Positions 41,101 to 48,458 of a stretch of 64,000 nucleotides of DNA are shown here, piece by piece; the first letter of the stretch is position 1, and every line of letters starts with the position of its first letter. Both the position numbers and the translations under genes were made by a program. Below the pieces are notes generated by a model. That model made no database searches and was not told the origin of the DNA. It saw nothing but the letters and a program-made list of their open reading frames with translations. Location: NCBI RefSeq assembly GCF_006439395.2, contig NZ_CP083950.1:3348001-3412000 (forward strand), written 5' to 3'. The stretch comes from Mesorhizobium sp. B4-1-4 (GTDB taxonomy: Bacteria > Pseudomonadota > Alphaproteobacteria > Rhizobiales > Rhizobiaceae).

Positions 41101-43685
41101 TCTACGCTGTGGGCCCTAGTGACAACAAAGTCTATTCGATAGACCTTTCTACCGGAATTTCCACTCTTGCCTTCACAACTGCGCTCAGCAACCTCATGGG
41201 CCTCGCTGCAGACAATGCTGGTAACTTGATAGCGACGTCGTACACAAGTCCATCGAGCTACGAAAAAATAAATCTGGCTACTGGCACGAGCTCAGTGGTC
41301 GGAAGCATCGGCGCTGGCACTTCGTTTGATCATGGGGGCGATATTCAGTTCACGGTGGTCACGCTGACTCTCAACATGAGCGAGGTAGTTACGGTTTCGG
41401 GGGGGGCCCCCATGCTGACGCTCAACGACGGGGGAACAGCGACTTATGCAAGCGGGTCTGGTACCAACACATTGACCTTCAATTACACCGTGGCCACAGG
41501 TCAGAACACGTCTGATCTAAGCATCACGGGGATGAACCTGAACGGTGCTTCAATAAACGATACAGCTGGGAATGCTGCCAATCTTGCAGGAGTAGTCACA
41601 AATCCGGCCGGCGTCTTGAAAATCGACACCTTGGCTCCGACTGTCAGCAGCGAAGCGATCGCTAGCGCGACAGGGGTCCAGAACAGCTATCTGAACGCCG
41701 GCGACGTGGTGAGCGTGACGGTGGCGTTCAGCGAGAGCGTGACGGTCACGGGCACGCCGCAGCTGGCGCTCAACATCGGTGGTACCACGGTGCAGGCCAA
41801 CTACTCGTCGGGCAGCGGCAGCAGCTCGCTGGTGTTCACCTACACCATCCAGTCGGGTCAGGCCGATACCAACGGCATCAGCGTCGACGCCAACGCGCTC
41901 AGCCTGAACAGCGGCACGATCAAGGATGCGGCCGGCAACAGCGCGACCTTGACGGCCACCTCGGTGACCGACAACGCCAGCTACAAGGTGGATACAACTG
42001 CGCCAAGCGTCGCAAAGACGAGCTATAGCCCCAGTACCAAGACCTTGGGAGGAACTTACAGTGACGCTGGGTCCGGTGTAACTTCGATTACTATTTCAGA
42101 CACCGAGCATCCTGCGGCCAATGGTACGGCAACACTGAACGCTGGAAACTGGAGCTACACTAACTCGAATTTGGTGAATAATGACCACTTGACGATCGTA
42201 GCAACCGATGCTGCGGGGAATAGAACCACCATTACACCGCAGGCTCCCGCCGGCACATCTGGAAACCCTATCCATTTGGGATTGACGAACGCAATAGAAA
42301 ATTATGGATCAATCGAGGTAACCGTTTCGGGGGTGCCAGCCGGTTGGACTCTCAACGGAGCTGTTCATAACGCGGATGGCTCCTGGTCAATCGCCACTAT
42401 CGATGTCGGATCTCTAAGCGTCACCACGCCCGCCGACTACGTCGGAGCTGCAGTACTCAATGTGACGGAGACGTGGACCAACACGGACGGTACAACAGGT
42501 ACGGCCATCGTGGCGGATAACGTCGAGGCCTATGCTCCTGGAAGCCCCATCTTCGCCTGGTCGGGTGATGACGTGCTGACCGGCTCTCACGGCAACGATC
42601 TTTTCGTCTTCTCGCAGCCGATCGGCAACGACATGGTGCATAGCTTCGACACGGCCGCGGACAAGATCGACCTGATCGGCTATTCCGGCTTCCAGAGCTT
42701 CGCCGACGTCCAGGCCCACATGGCCGACGACGGCAACGGCAATGCGGTGATCACGCTCGGCGACGGACAGTCGATCACGCTGGACGGCGTCCACTCAAGC
42801 GCGCTCACGGACGGCAATTTCGTCTTCGACCAGACGCCGGTGGTCAATAACGCCGGCACCATGACGATCGGCGACGGCGCCATGCTGCCGCTGAGCGGCA
42901 CGATCAACAACAGCGGGCTCATCTCGCTCGACTCTGCAGGCAGCGACACGCTGCTGCAGCTCATTCAGCACGGCATCACCCTGCAGGGCGGCGGGCAGAT
43001 CGTCCTGTCCGACAGCGACTCGAACATTATCTCCGGCACTGGCGCGGACGTCACCCTGACCAATGTCGACAATACCATCTCCGGCGCGGGCCAACTGGGC
43101 GGCGGCCTGTTGTCCCTGAACAACCAGGGGACGATCATCGCCACCGGCACCCACGCGCTGGTCATCGACACGGGCGCCAACACCACCGTCAACTCGGGAA
43201 CGCTGGAAGCGACGGGTTCCGGCGGCCTGATGATCACCGGCACGCTCGCCAATTCCGGGCTGCTCTGGGCCAATGGCGGCAACATCACGATCGAGGGCCA
43301 GGTCACGGGCACAGGCGAAGCCACGATTGGCAACCTGTCGAAGCTGGAATTCGGCGCAGCCTCATCGACGGATGTGACCTTCGCGCAGAATGCCGCTGGC
43401 ACGCTGCAACTCGATGATTCCTTCGACTTCAGCGGCAGGGTTGGCGGCATCACCAACGACGATAAGATCGACCTCGGCGACATCCTGTTCGGCGCTGGAA
43501 CGTCCGCGGCCTATCAGGCGGACTCGAACGGCAGTGGAGGGACGTTGACCGTGACGGACGGCGCTCACAATGCCACGCTTCACCTCCTCGGCATCTTCGA
43601 TGCGCATAACTTCACGCTTGTCGACGACGGGGCCGGCAGGACGGTGGTTCAGTATGGCCTGACGGCGAGCGGTGTCGTAGCGTGA
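32142..43685 (+). CDS. Giant repetitive Ig-like adhesin, type I secretion substrate
   Basis: About 3,847 residues. The frame opens at 31989, but ATG 32142 (MASTTSNGATVDNLNVLD) has AAGGAAG eight bases upstream and avoids the DUF4347 remnant, so it is the likely start. Order: a beta-rich head with a calcium-type DTNGDGIADLKV near residue 253; two Ig-like units beginning SETISSTIGTNTG; 21 near-identical 97-residue units plus one divergent unit; one more Ig-like unit; a bacterial Ig-like domain interrupted by a beta-propeller (about 2,853-3,069); another Big-type domain; an RTX-like GDDVLTGSHGNDLFVF near 3,474; and a beta-helical C-terminus (TLTVTDGAHNATLHLLGIF) of the kind that carries type I export signals. 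It is probably a cell-surface or released adhesin for biofilm or root attachment. Confidence 0.9.
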   Translation: MASTTSNGATVDNLNVLDTLASDNIGGTQIIELQDIAYALFATTNATQLQTIDNAFWTDNLTLTFQAAGTGQYYTLWATSLDNFSFAQSDHYGNLLAGSPAVTFSANSASAFLSAFSSNPSLAGSGLSGTSLLASLDINSSIGKNVFQGTLNGQIANVFSYASATDSLNGTGSQWDVINNFNEGVDKLDFRKLLNDNMIVGSQGGQTASSAGLGEFFWKGQQSANTTNLGAAGAFAVWYTTDGSGGSFVYTDTNGDGIADLKVNVTGVSTITPNDFLGVDPPAAFTVKINPIEPSQSNPWLLNSADAAAGVTITGTVTNFTLSAHLIVSLNGHNYTATVASNGTWSAVIPASDLAHASLPDGTYTLAAAVKVGSSTAASDSHSVTVDETPPSETISSTIGTNTGLTTTISSGGLTKDNTLALSGTVSDTNGVASVHVFDGNTDLGAATVNGNTWTFTTTALLDGGHSFTAKAVDNAGNSTTTAAISATVDTTAPSETISSTIGTNTGLTTTISSGGLTKDNTLALSGTVSDTNVASVHVFDGSTDLGAATITGNSWTLTTAALSEGAHSFTAKAVDNAGNSTTTAAISATIDNTAPSAGTLAFANLTDTGSTDNTPITKDGTFELSLSGASDANPVSVAYAVSTDGGASWSTTSANQAGLADGTYSFHAIVTDAAGNSSTSDPITVTVDNTAPSAGTLAFANLTDTGSTDSTPITKDGTFELSLSGASDANPVSVAYAVSTDGGASWSTTSANQAGLADGTYSFHAIVTDAAGNSSTSDPITVTVDNTAPSAGTLAFANLTDTGSTDSTPITKDGTFELSLSGASDANPVSVAYAVSTDGGASWSTTSANQAGLADGTYSFHAIVTDAAGNSSTSDPITVTVDNTAPSAGTLAFANLTDTGSTDSTPITKDGTFELSLSGASDANPVSVAYAVSTDGGASWSTTSANQADLADGTYSFHAIVTDAAGNSSTSDPITVTVDNTAPSAGTLAFANLTDTGSTDSTPITKDGTFELSLSGASDANPVSVAYAVSTDGGASWSTTSANQAGLADGTYSFHAIVTDAAGNSSTSDPITVTVDNTAPSAGTLAFANLTDTGSTDSTPITKDGTFELSLSGASDANPVSVAYAVSTDGGASWSTTSANQADLADGTYSFHAIVTDAAGNSSTSDPITVTVDNTAPSAGTLAFANLTDTGSTDNTPITKDGTFELSLSGASDANPVSVAYAVSTDGGASWSTTSANQAGLADGTYSFHAIVTDAAGNSSTSDPITVTVDNTAPSAGTLAFANLTDTGSTDSTPITKDGTFELSLSGASDANPVSVAYAVSTDGGASWSTTSANQAGLADGTYSFHAIVTDAAGNSSTSDPITVTVDNTAPSAGTLAFANLTDTGSTDSTPITKDGTFELSLSGASDANPVSVAYAVSTDGGASWSTTSANQADLADGTYSFHAIVTDAAGNSSTSNAITVTVDNTAPSAGTLAFANLTDTGSTDNTPITKDGTFELSLSGASDANPVSVAYAVSTDGGASWSTTSANQADLADGTYSFHAIVTDAAGNSSTSDPITVTVDNTAPSAGTLAFANLTDTGSTDSTPITKDGTFELSLSGASDANPVSVAYAVSTDGGASWSTTSANQAGLADGTYSFHAIVTDAAGNSSTSDPITVTVDNTAPSAGTLAFANLTDTGSTDSTPITKDGTFELSLSGASDANPVSVAYAVSTDGGASWSTTSANQAGLADGTYSFHAIVTDAAGNSSTSDPITVTVDNTAPSAGTLAFANLTDTGSTDNTPITKDGTFELSLSGASDANPVSVAYAVSTDGGASWSTTSANQADLADGTYSFHAIVTDAAGNSSTSDPITVTVDNTAPSAGTLAFANLTDTGSTDSTPITKDGTFELSLSGASDANPVSVAYAVSTDGGASWSTTSANQADLADGTYSFHAIVTDAAGNSSTSDPITVTVDNTAPSAGTLAFANLTDTGSTDSTPITKDGTFELSLSGASDANPVSVAYAVSTDGGASWSTTSANQAGLADGTYSFHAIVTDAAGNSSTSDPITVTVDNTAPSAGTLAFANLTDTGSTDSTPITKDGTFELSLSGASDANPVSVAYAVSTDGGASWSTTSANQADLADGTYSFHAIVTDAAGNSSTSDPITVTVDNTAPSAGTLAFANLTDTGSTDNTPITKDGTFELSLSGASDANPVSVAYAVSTDGGASWSTTSANQAGLADGTYSFHAIVTDAAGNSSTSDPITVTVDNTAPSAGTLAFANLTDTGSTDSTPITKDGTFELSLSGASDANPVSVAYAVSTDGGASWSTTSANQADLADGTYSFHAIVTDAAGNSSTSDPITVTVDNTAPSAGTLAFANLTDTGSTDNTPITKDGTFELSLSGASDANPVSVAYAVSTDGGASWSTTSANQAGLADGTYSFHAIVTDAAGNSSTSDPITVTVDNTAPSAGTLAFANLTDTGSTDSTPITKDGTFELSLSGASDANPVSVAYAVSTDGGASWSTTSANQAGLADGTYSFHAIVTDAAGNSSTSDPITVTVDNTAPSAGTLAFANLTDTGSTDNTPITKDGTFELSLSGASDANPVSVAYAVSTDGGASWSTTSANQADLADGTYSFHAIVTDAAGNSSTSDPITVTVDNTAPSAGTLAFANLTDTGTANTPPVTTDNKFDLTLTGNADTNGTTIAYEKSTNGGTTWTSTTASQSGLADGDYLFHAVVTDPAGNSSTSNAIEVKVDTTVPIVAMSSTIGTDTGSTTTISSGGLTKDNTLALSGTVSDTNGIGSVHIFDGATDLGAATVSNGNWSFTSAALADGSHSFTAKATDNAGNSTITAAVTATTDTIVPTVSSVTASGLGIDGGGNGNLSASTTYWSTGNNGAQLIKFDINSGATTVVGNFATSGTFGLAFAPDGSVYTLLGSNATLAKVNLANGSSTTIGGPGGFFGYALDFAKDGTLYAVNVNTNQIFSVNTTTGAFTFVSTISGPANDVMDIAFDQSGHLYAVGPSDNKVYSIDLSTGISTLAFTTALSNLMGLAADNAGNLIATSYTSPSSYEKINLATGTSSVVGSIGAGTSFDHGGDIQFTVVTLTLNMSEVVTVSGGAPMLTLNDGGTATYASGSGTNTLTFNYTVATGQNTSDLSITGMNLNGASINDTAGNAANLAGVVTNPAGVLKIDTLAPTVSSEAIASATGVQNSYLNAGDVVSVTVAFSESVTVTGTPQLALNIGGTTVQANYSSGSGSSSLVFTYTIQSGQADTNGISVDANALSLNSGTIKDAAGNSATLTATSVTDNASYKVDTTAPSVAKTSYSPSTKTLGGTYSDAGSGVTSITISDTEHPAANGTATLNAGNWSYTNSNLVNNDHLTIVATDAAGNRTTITPQAPAGTSGNPIHLGLTNAIENYGSIEVTVSGVPAGWTLNGAVHNADGSWSIATIDVGSLSVTTPADYVGAAVLNVTETWTNTDGTTGTAIVADNVEAYAPGSPIFAWSGDDVLTGSHGNDLFVFSQPIGNDMVHSFDTAADKIDLIGYSGFQSFADVQAHMADDGNGNAVITLGDGQSITLDGVHSSALTDGNFVFDQTPVVNNAGTMTIGDGAMLPLSGTINNSGLISLDSAGSDTLLQLIQHGITLQGGGQIVLSDSDSNIISGTGADVTLTNVDNTISGAGQLGGGLLSLNNQGTIIATGTHALVIDTGANTTVNSGTLEATGSGGLMITGTLANSGLLWANGGNITIEGQVTGTGEATIGNLSKLEFGAASSTDVTFAQNAAGTLQLDDSFDFSGRVGGITNDDKIDLGDILFGAGTSAAYQADSNGSGGTLTVTDGAHNATLHLLGIFDAHNFTLVDDGAGRTVVQYGLTASGVVA
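33918..40028 (+). repeat. 21 tandem 291-bp coding repeats
   Basis: Each unit begins AACACGGCGCCGAGCGCCGG and encodes 97 residues from NTAPSAGTLAF to ITVTVD. The period is exactly 291. In the protein I see only three variable places: Asn/Ser in TD(N/S)TP, Gly/Asp in A(G/D)LADG, and one unit (the ninth) with SNAITV instead of SDPITV. A 22nd unit from 40,029 shares only its first 18 residues before diverging. Such uniformity indicates recent expansion or continual homogenisation. Confidence 0.97.
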
Positions 43686-43692
43686 ACCTGAA

Positions 43693-43720
43693 GGTGAGCC
43701 GCAAACACACGCGGCTCACC
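43693..43720 (+). terminator. Strong hairpin after the giant adhesin gene
   Basis: GGTGAGCCGC, loop AAACACAC, GCGGCTCACC: a perfect ten-pair stem starting eight bases after the stop codon. No U-tract follows, so it may mark mRNA 3' ends or slow read-through rather than be a classic terminator. Confidence 0.65.
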
Positions 43721-43826
43721 TCCGGTCGGACGGTCGCAGATTCAGCTTACGAATTAAGGTTTACGGCAGGAAAAAGAACCGACTGGGTGGCCGTTTGAAG
43801 GATCTGGAGTAGCATCGGTTCTGCGC

Positions 43827-45563
43827 GTGCAATTGGACAGGGGGCGGTTCTCCGCTGGGTCATTGAGTCTGAACAGCAAAAGCAAGATCGTAAAGGACGC
43901 GCTGCTGGCGTGCCGCCACTATTTCCTGGTCGCGGCAGGGTTCAGCTTAGCGATCAACCTGCTCTACCTGGCCTCGCCGCTCTATATGCTGCAGGTCTAT
44001 GATCGGGTGGTCACCAGCGGCAGCGAAACGACGCTGCTGATGCTTACGATCGTGCTGCTGGCGGCCTTCCTTGCGCTAGCCGGCCTCGATCTGGTCCGCG
44101 CCAGGATCCTGACCCGCGCCAGCGTACGCCTCGACCGGTTGCTTTCTGCGAAGGTCGTCGCCAACTCGCTCGAAGCCTCCTCGCCGGGCTCATCGCAGAG
44201 CCAGCCGATCCGCGACTTCGATACGTTCCGGCAGGTCATTACCGGCAGCGGTGTCCATGCGCTGCTCGACCTGCCCTGGTCGCCCATCTACATCGCCATC
44301 ATCTTCTTGCTGCACCCCTGGCTGGGATTCTTCGCGCTCGGCTCATCGCTGCTGCTTGTTGCAATGGCGGTGAGCAACGAATATCTGGTGCGCGGGCCGC
44401 TGAAGCAGGCCAACGATCTGGCAACCGCCAACTACGCCTTCACCGAAATGAGCCTCAGGAACGCGGAAGTCGTCCGCGCCATGGGCATGCTCGACGGCCT
44501 CATCCGCCGCTGGGAACGCGATCGACACCTGGCGCTTCGGCGTCAGGCGGACGCCAGCGACCGCGCCGCCTTGATGTCCGGACTGATCCGGTTTCTTCGG
44601 CTGACCATGCAGTCGCTCATCCTCGGCCTTGGCGCCTATCTGGTCATCGAACGGCAAACCAGCGCCGGTTCCATTTTCGCGGCAAGCCTTCTTCTGGGCC
44701 GGGGTCTCCAGCCCGTCGAGCAGATCGTCGGCGTGTGGCGCAGCCTTGTCCTGGCGCGCGGTGCGCTGGCGAGGGTTCGCAAGCTGGTCGATAGCGATAC
44801 GCGCAACGACCGTTCGTTCAATCTGCCGAAGCCAACAGGCAAGATCTCGGTTGAGCAGGTGAGCTACGCGCTGCCTAGCCTGCAGAAGATTCTGCTGCGG
44901 GACATCTCGTTCCGGCTCGAGGCCGGCGAGGCGCTCGGAATCATCGGCCCCTCGGGCGCGGGCAAATCCACCCTCGCACGACACCTGGCTGGCGTCATGC
45001 AGCCCAGTCGTGGAACCGTCAGACTGGACGGCGCCGACATGACGCACTGGGGTCGCGACGCGCTCGGCGACCATATCGGCTACCTGCCGCAGGACATCGA
45101 GCTCTTCTCCGACACGGTCGCCGCCAACATCGGGCGCTTCAAGACCAATGTCGACCAGGAGGTGATCGAGGCCGCCCGCTTGGCCGGCGTGCATGACATG
45201 ATCATCCGCCTCCCACAGGGTTACGAGACGCAGATCGGCGAGGGCGGCGCCGTTCTGTCGGGCGGCTACCGGCAGCGCATCGCGCTTGCGCGGGCGGTGT
45301 TTGGAACGCCGAACCTGATCATTCTCGACGAGCCGAGCTCCAATCTCGACGCGGACGGCGACCGCGCGCTGAGCGAATGCGCGATTGAGCTCAAGCGCCG
45401 CGGCAGCACAGTGATCATCGTGTCGCACCGGCCCTCGACGATCGCGAATGTCGACAAAATCCTTCTGTTACGTGACGGCGCCGTCGAAGCCTTCGGCATG
45501 CGGAACGAGATCGTGGCGCTGCTCAACCAGCGCGCGGCTCCGATCGGAGTGGCAACGCAATGA
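43827..45563 (+). CDS. Type I secretion ABC permease/ATPase (PrtD/PrsD type)
   Basis: A 578-residue exporter without a C39-like domain. Transmembrane segments lie in the first 300 residues (HYFLVAAGFSLAINLLYLAS; YIAIIFLLHPWLGFFALGSS). The ATPase has Walker A GPSGAGKST, signature LSGGYRQR and Walker B NLIILDEPSSNLD. This short architecture is that of PrtD, AprD and rhizobial PrsD, which export RTX proteins, glycanases and Rap adhesins. The GTG at 43827 has only a distant GGAG (about 16 bases), so the exact start is uncertain. It overlaps the adaptor reading frame slightly at its end and follows the giant adhesin gene, its likely substrate. Confidence 0.9.
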   Translation: MQLDRGRFSAGSLSLNSKSKIVKDALLACRHYFLVAAGFSLAINLLYLASPLYMLQVYDRVVTSGSETTLLMLTIVLLAAFLALAGLDLVRARILTRASVRLDRLLSAKVVANSLEASSPGSSQSQPIRDFDTFRQVITGSGVHALLDLPWSPIYIAIIFLLHPWLGFFALGSSLLLVAMAVSNEYLVRGPLKQANDLATANYAFTEMSLRNAEVVRAMGMLDGLIRRWERDRHLALRRQADASDRAALMSGLIRFLRLTMQSLILGLGAYLVIERQTSAGSIFAASLLLGRGLQPVEQIVGVWRSLVLARGALARVRKLVDSDTRNDRSFNLPKPTGKISVEQVSYALPSLQKILLRDISFRLEAGEALGIIGPSGAGKSTLARHLAGVMQPSRGTVRLDGADMTHWGRDALGDHIGYLPQDIELFSDTVAANIGRFKTNVDQEVIEAARLAGVHDMIIRLPQGYETQIGEGGAVLSGGYRQRIALARAVFGTPNLIILDEPSSNLDADGDRALSECAIELKRRGSTVIIVSHRPSTIANVDKILLLRDGAVEAFGMRNEIVALLNQRAAPIGVATQ

Positions 45564-45582
45564 GCCGGGTCAGGAGAGATCG

Positions 45583-46920
45583 TTGAGCGATGGCGCCTTC
45601 ATATATCGCAGCCTGCCTGGCGAAACCGGCCCCACCGCCTCGGATTCGATTAAGGCGCCGACTCTCGTAGGCGTTTTGATCATAGTTGCCTTTTTCGGCA
45701 TTTTCGGCGGCTGGGCCGCCATTGCGCCGCTGAACGGCGCGGTGCTCGCGGACGCGGTCGTCAAGGTGGAGGGGAACCGCAAGAGCGTCCAGCACTTCGA
45801 TGGCGGCACGGTGAAGGAGATACACGTCAAGGACGGCGACATCGTCAAGACCGGCGACATATTGCTGGTGCTGGACGACACGAAGAACCGGTCCGAGTTC
45901 AACCTCTATTCCCAGCAATATGCTTTGTTGCGCGCGACGGATGCCCGCATCCGCGCGGAGCTGGACGGCAAGGAGGCGGTCGCTTTCCCGAAGGACGTCA
46001 CGGTCGAGCATCAGGTGTTTCTGCAGGACGCGATGGCCAGCCAGATCGCCGATCTCGAAAACCAGCGCGCCTCGATGGCAGGCGCCCGACAGATTCTGCA
46101 GAAGCGGATCGCAGAACTCGATGAGCAGATCGACGGCAAGCAGGGGCGCGTCGAATCCTATCGCGCGCAGCTCAAATCAACCGCCGACGAGAAGGTGGAC
46201 CTCAATAAGCTGCTGAAGGCCGGGCTGACGACGCGCACGCGCATCCTTGAGCTCGACCGCTCCGCGTCCGAACTGCAGGGCCTGATCGACCAGGCTCTCG
46301 GCGAGATCGCGGGGAATCGCCAGAACAAGGCCGAGCTCGAGAGCCAGATCGCACAGCTTACCAACGAACGGCGCGCCAAGCTCTCGGCAATGCTGATCGA
46401 CACGCAATCGCAATTGACAGATCTTGTGCCCAAAATGTTTGCGAGTCATGCCGCCGTGGATCGCGCCGTGGTCCGCGCGCCCTATGACGGCCAGGTGATG
46501 AACCTCAGCGTCTTTTCAACCGGCGCAGTCGTTGCCCCCGGGCAGACGATCCTCGATATCGTGCCGACGCGGAACTCGCTGGTCGTCCAGGCGCAGGTTC
46601 GCGTCGAGGACATATCAAGCCTGCGATCCGACATGATGGCGGAAGTGCGATTTACATCTTACAAGCAGCGTTCCATACCGGTCATCCACGGACGCGTCAC
46701 CCGTATTTCGGCGGATCGCGTCACCGACAGCAAAACCGGATTCCCCTACTACGTTGCCGATGTTGTGGTCGATCCGGCCGAACTGGCCGCAGCCCCGCAG
46801 ATCGCGCTCTATCCGGGGATGCCGGCCTCGGTGATGATAGTTACCGAGGAGCGCACCGCTCTCGACTATATCCTGAGCCCGCTTCTTGCGTCGGTTCATT
46901 CCTCCTTCCGCCAGAAGTAA
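45583..46920 (+). CDS. HlyD-family membrane fusion protein (PrtE/PrsE type)
   Basis: About 445 residues. The frame is open from 45448, but that would overlap the ABC gene by over 100 bases. The TTG at 45583 follows AGGAGAG by four to five bases and yields a normal adaptor N-terminus (SDGAFIYRSLPGETG), so it is chosen. One inner-membrane helix lies at about residues 25-50 (LVGVLIIVAFFGIFGGWAAI). Then come the lipoyl-like EIHVKDGDIVKTGDILLVLDD, a long coiled coil (DLENQRASMAGARQILQKRI and on) and a beta domain with VRAPYDGQVMNLSVFSTGAVV. It pairs with the preceding ABC protein; the TolC partner is not in the window. Confidence 0.9.
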   Translation: MSDGAFIYRSLPGETGPTASDSIKAPTLVGVLIIVAFFGIFGGWAAIAPLNGAVLADAVVKVEGNRKSVQHFDGGTVKEIHVKDGDIVKTGDILLVLDDTKNRSEFNLYSQQYALLRATDARIRAELDGKEAVAFPKDVTVEHQVFLQDAMASQIADLENQRASMAGARQILQKRIAELDEQIDGKQGRVESYRAQLKSTADEKVDLNKLLKAGLTTRTRILELDRSASELQGLIDQALGEIAGNRQNKAELESQIAQLTNERRAKLSAMLIDTQSQLTDLVPKMFASHAAVDRAVVRAPYDGQVMNLSVFSTGAVVAPGQTILDIVPTRNSLVVQAQVRVEDISSLRSDMMAEVRFTSYKQRSIPVIHGRVTRISADRVTDSKTGFPYYVADVVVDPAELAAAPQIALYPGMPASVMIVTEERTALDYILSPLLASVHSSFRQK

Positions 46921-46939
46921 AGTGTGCTGCGCCAAGTCT

Positions 46940-47640
46940 TGTCGTGCGCTCTCACAATCCCAATCCCCGCTCCATCACGAGCGATACCGGTTAAGTGCTG
47001 TCCAATGCGCCTGTCGAGGGTCGGCTGCCAAGGCACTAGCTGGAAGACCACTCCGCCGTCGATCATGGCAAAGCGGCCGGAGGCGGGGTCGGCGCCGGCA
47101 AGCCGGCCGCTGACATATTCCCCGGGGCTTGGCTTGAATGAAGCTCAGCCCGCGCTCGGCCGCCATCCTACGGCCGACGCGGGCGATCTCGGCCTGTTCA
47201 AGGCGTTGAAGCAGGTCGCGCGGGGCGCGGACGCCGCCCTCGGCCGATCGGGTGACGTAGCCTATATCGATGAGGCTTTGCCGGCGTCCGTCGAGGCATG
47301 CGGCCACCTCCCGGCCGAAGCCTGCCTGTGCCAGCGAGGTCCGGTTTGGCGAGGCCAGTTCCGGGTCAAGCCAAGTCGCGCCGTCGCTTGTCACCTGGCT
47401 GTCGAGGTCGAGGAAGGAAAGCGTACGGACAATGAAGTCCTTGCCGTGGCTGCGGGTGTCGTAGGTAGCACCGCGATCGGCGATGTCATTCGGGATCTTC
47501 CAATGGTCGGCATCGAGGCGCTCGACAATGCTGGCGCGCCGCAACGCTTCGAGCCGCGCACGTGCGCGGATGGACCAATTCGCCTGTTGAGCAGAAACGA
47601 ATGCACTTCTTATCATGCTCGATCGCCAGTACGCCGATCG
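46940..47640 (-). pseudogene. Remnant of a VirD2/TraI-type relaxase (DUF3363 region)
   Basis: The minus strand reads IRARARLEALRRASIVERLD, GKDFIVRTLSFLDL, GATWLDPEL and AGFGREVAACLDGRRQSLID, followed after a frameshift near 47,110 by GEYVSGRLAGADPASGRFAM and QLVPWQPTLDRRIGQHLTGI. This order is that of the DUF3363 region at the C-terminus of conjugative relaxases. The N-terminal catalytic tyrosine domain is absent and the frame is broken, so the gene is dead. It indicates that a mobilisable or integrative conjugative element was once here. Confidence 0.75.
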
Positions 47641-47705
47641 CCGTGGCGGAGCAAACGCGGGTGAGAACAGGAGCGCGCAACCGTTCCCGTCGCCGATGTC
47701 AGATT

Positions 47706-48458
47706 TTAGCGCGACGTGCATCTGTGATCGAGGAGGCGCTCGCCCGCCTTTTCCCAATTCGCCAAAATGTAGAAGCCCGGCCTCGCATCAGCGAGCGTTG
47801 CACCGGCGACGATGACATTTAAGTGAGACATGGCGCGTTGCCCGTGAGGCAATCCAGCAACAACAAGGCCGATTACGTTGGCAGTTCGCAGATCAGGCTC
47901 GTCGAGCGCCATTATCCAATAGGGACGCCGCTTCAATATCACAGGAAACGGTTGCCAAGGCGCGCCTGTCTTCGGACCGTTCAGAGCGAGCGTCGTTTCT
48001 ACCGATTTCGACAAGCAATCGACGTGGATGTGCAACTGGTCCTGAGACCGCTCGTTCCGAGAATTGACTGCCAGGCCTATGGCCGATCGTGGCAGGCGAC
48101 GTCCAAGTTGCGCTTCAACTTTCCGTCGCGCCTCCCATGCCGCGCTCCAAAGCTGGGCGCCGGCAATGGATTGGGCAAGTGGGCTCTCCAAGCCCGCAAC
48201 CGCCGAAATTGGGGTCAGCACAAACTCGGTTCGGTGCAGCGGTGATTTGATGAGGGCCGATCCAAACGTCCCATCCTTGGGCAGGGTCACCTCCTCGCAG
48301 GGAAAGGCTGCCCCGAGACGTACAGTTGTGAGGGCGCAGGTCTGCACTGTCTCCCACAATACCTTTCGTTTGAAGGAAGCGTAGGCGGCGGTAGCCGACA
48401 CTGCGACCAGCAATGTCACCACTAGCCGAAGCCCCCTATTCCCGCCGAAGGCCGCCAT
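47706..48458 (-). CDS. cdh: CDP-diacylglycerol diphosphatase
   Basis: A 250-residue protein of the Cdh family, which hydrolyses CDP-diacylglycerol to CMP and phosphatidate at the inner membrane. A hydrophobic N-terminal anchor (GLRLVVTLLVAVSATAAYAS) is followed by LWETVQTCA, FPCEEV, AVNSRNERSQDQLHIHVDCL (the HIT-like His cluster) and a C-terminal GFYILANWEKAGERLLDHRC. All family landmarks are present and length is normal. It lies between mobile-element remnants and its start region overlaps the integrase remnant by 37 bases, suggesting the insertion of one beside the other. It is probably cargo of the element rather than core sequence. Confidence 0.88.
   Translation of the reverse strand: MAAFGGNRGLRLVVTLLVAVSATAAYASFKRKVLWETVQTCALTTVRLGAAFPCEEVTLPKDGTFGSALIKSPLHRTEFVLTPISAVAGLESPLAQSIAGAQLWSAAWEARRKVEAQLGRRLPRSAIGLAVNSRNERSQDQLHIHVDCLSKSVETTLALNGPKTGAPWQPFPVILKRRPYWIMALDEPDLRTANVIGLVVAGLPHGQRAMSHLNVIVAGATLADARPGFYILANWEKAGERLLDHRCTSR

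Noticed and set aside
46924..47664. Plus-strand open frame of 246 codons after the HlyD gene
   Set aside because: Antisense to the DUF3363 relaxase remnant, whose minus-strand sequence matches a known family pattern.
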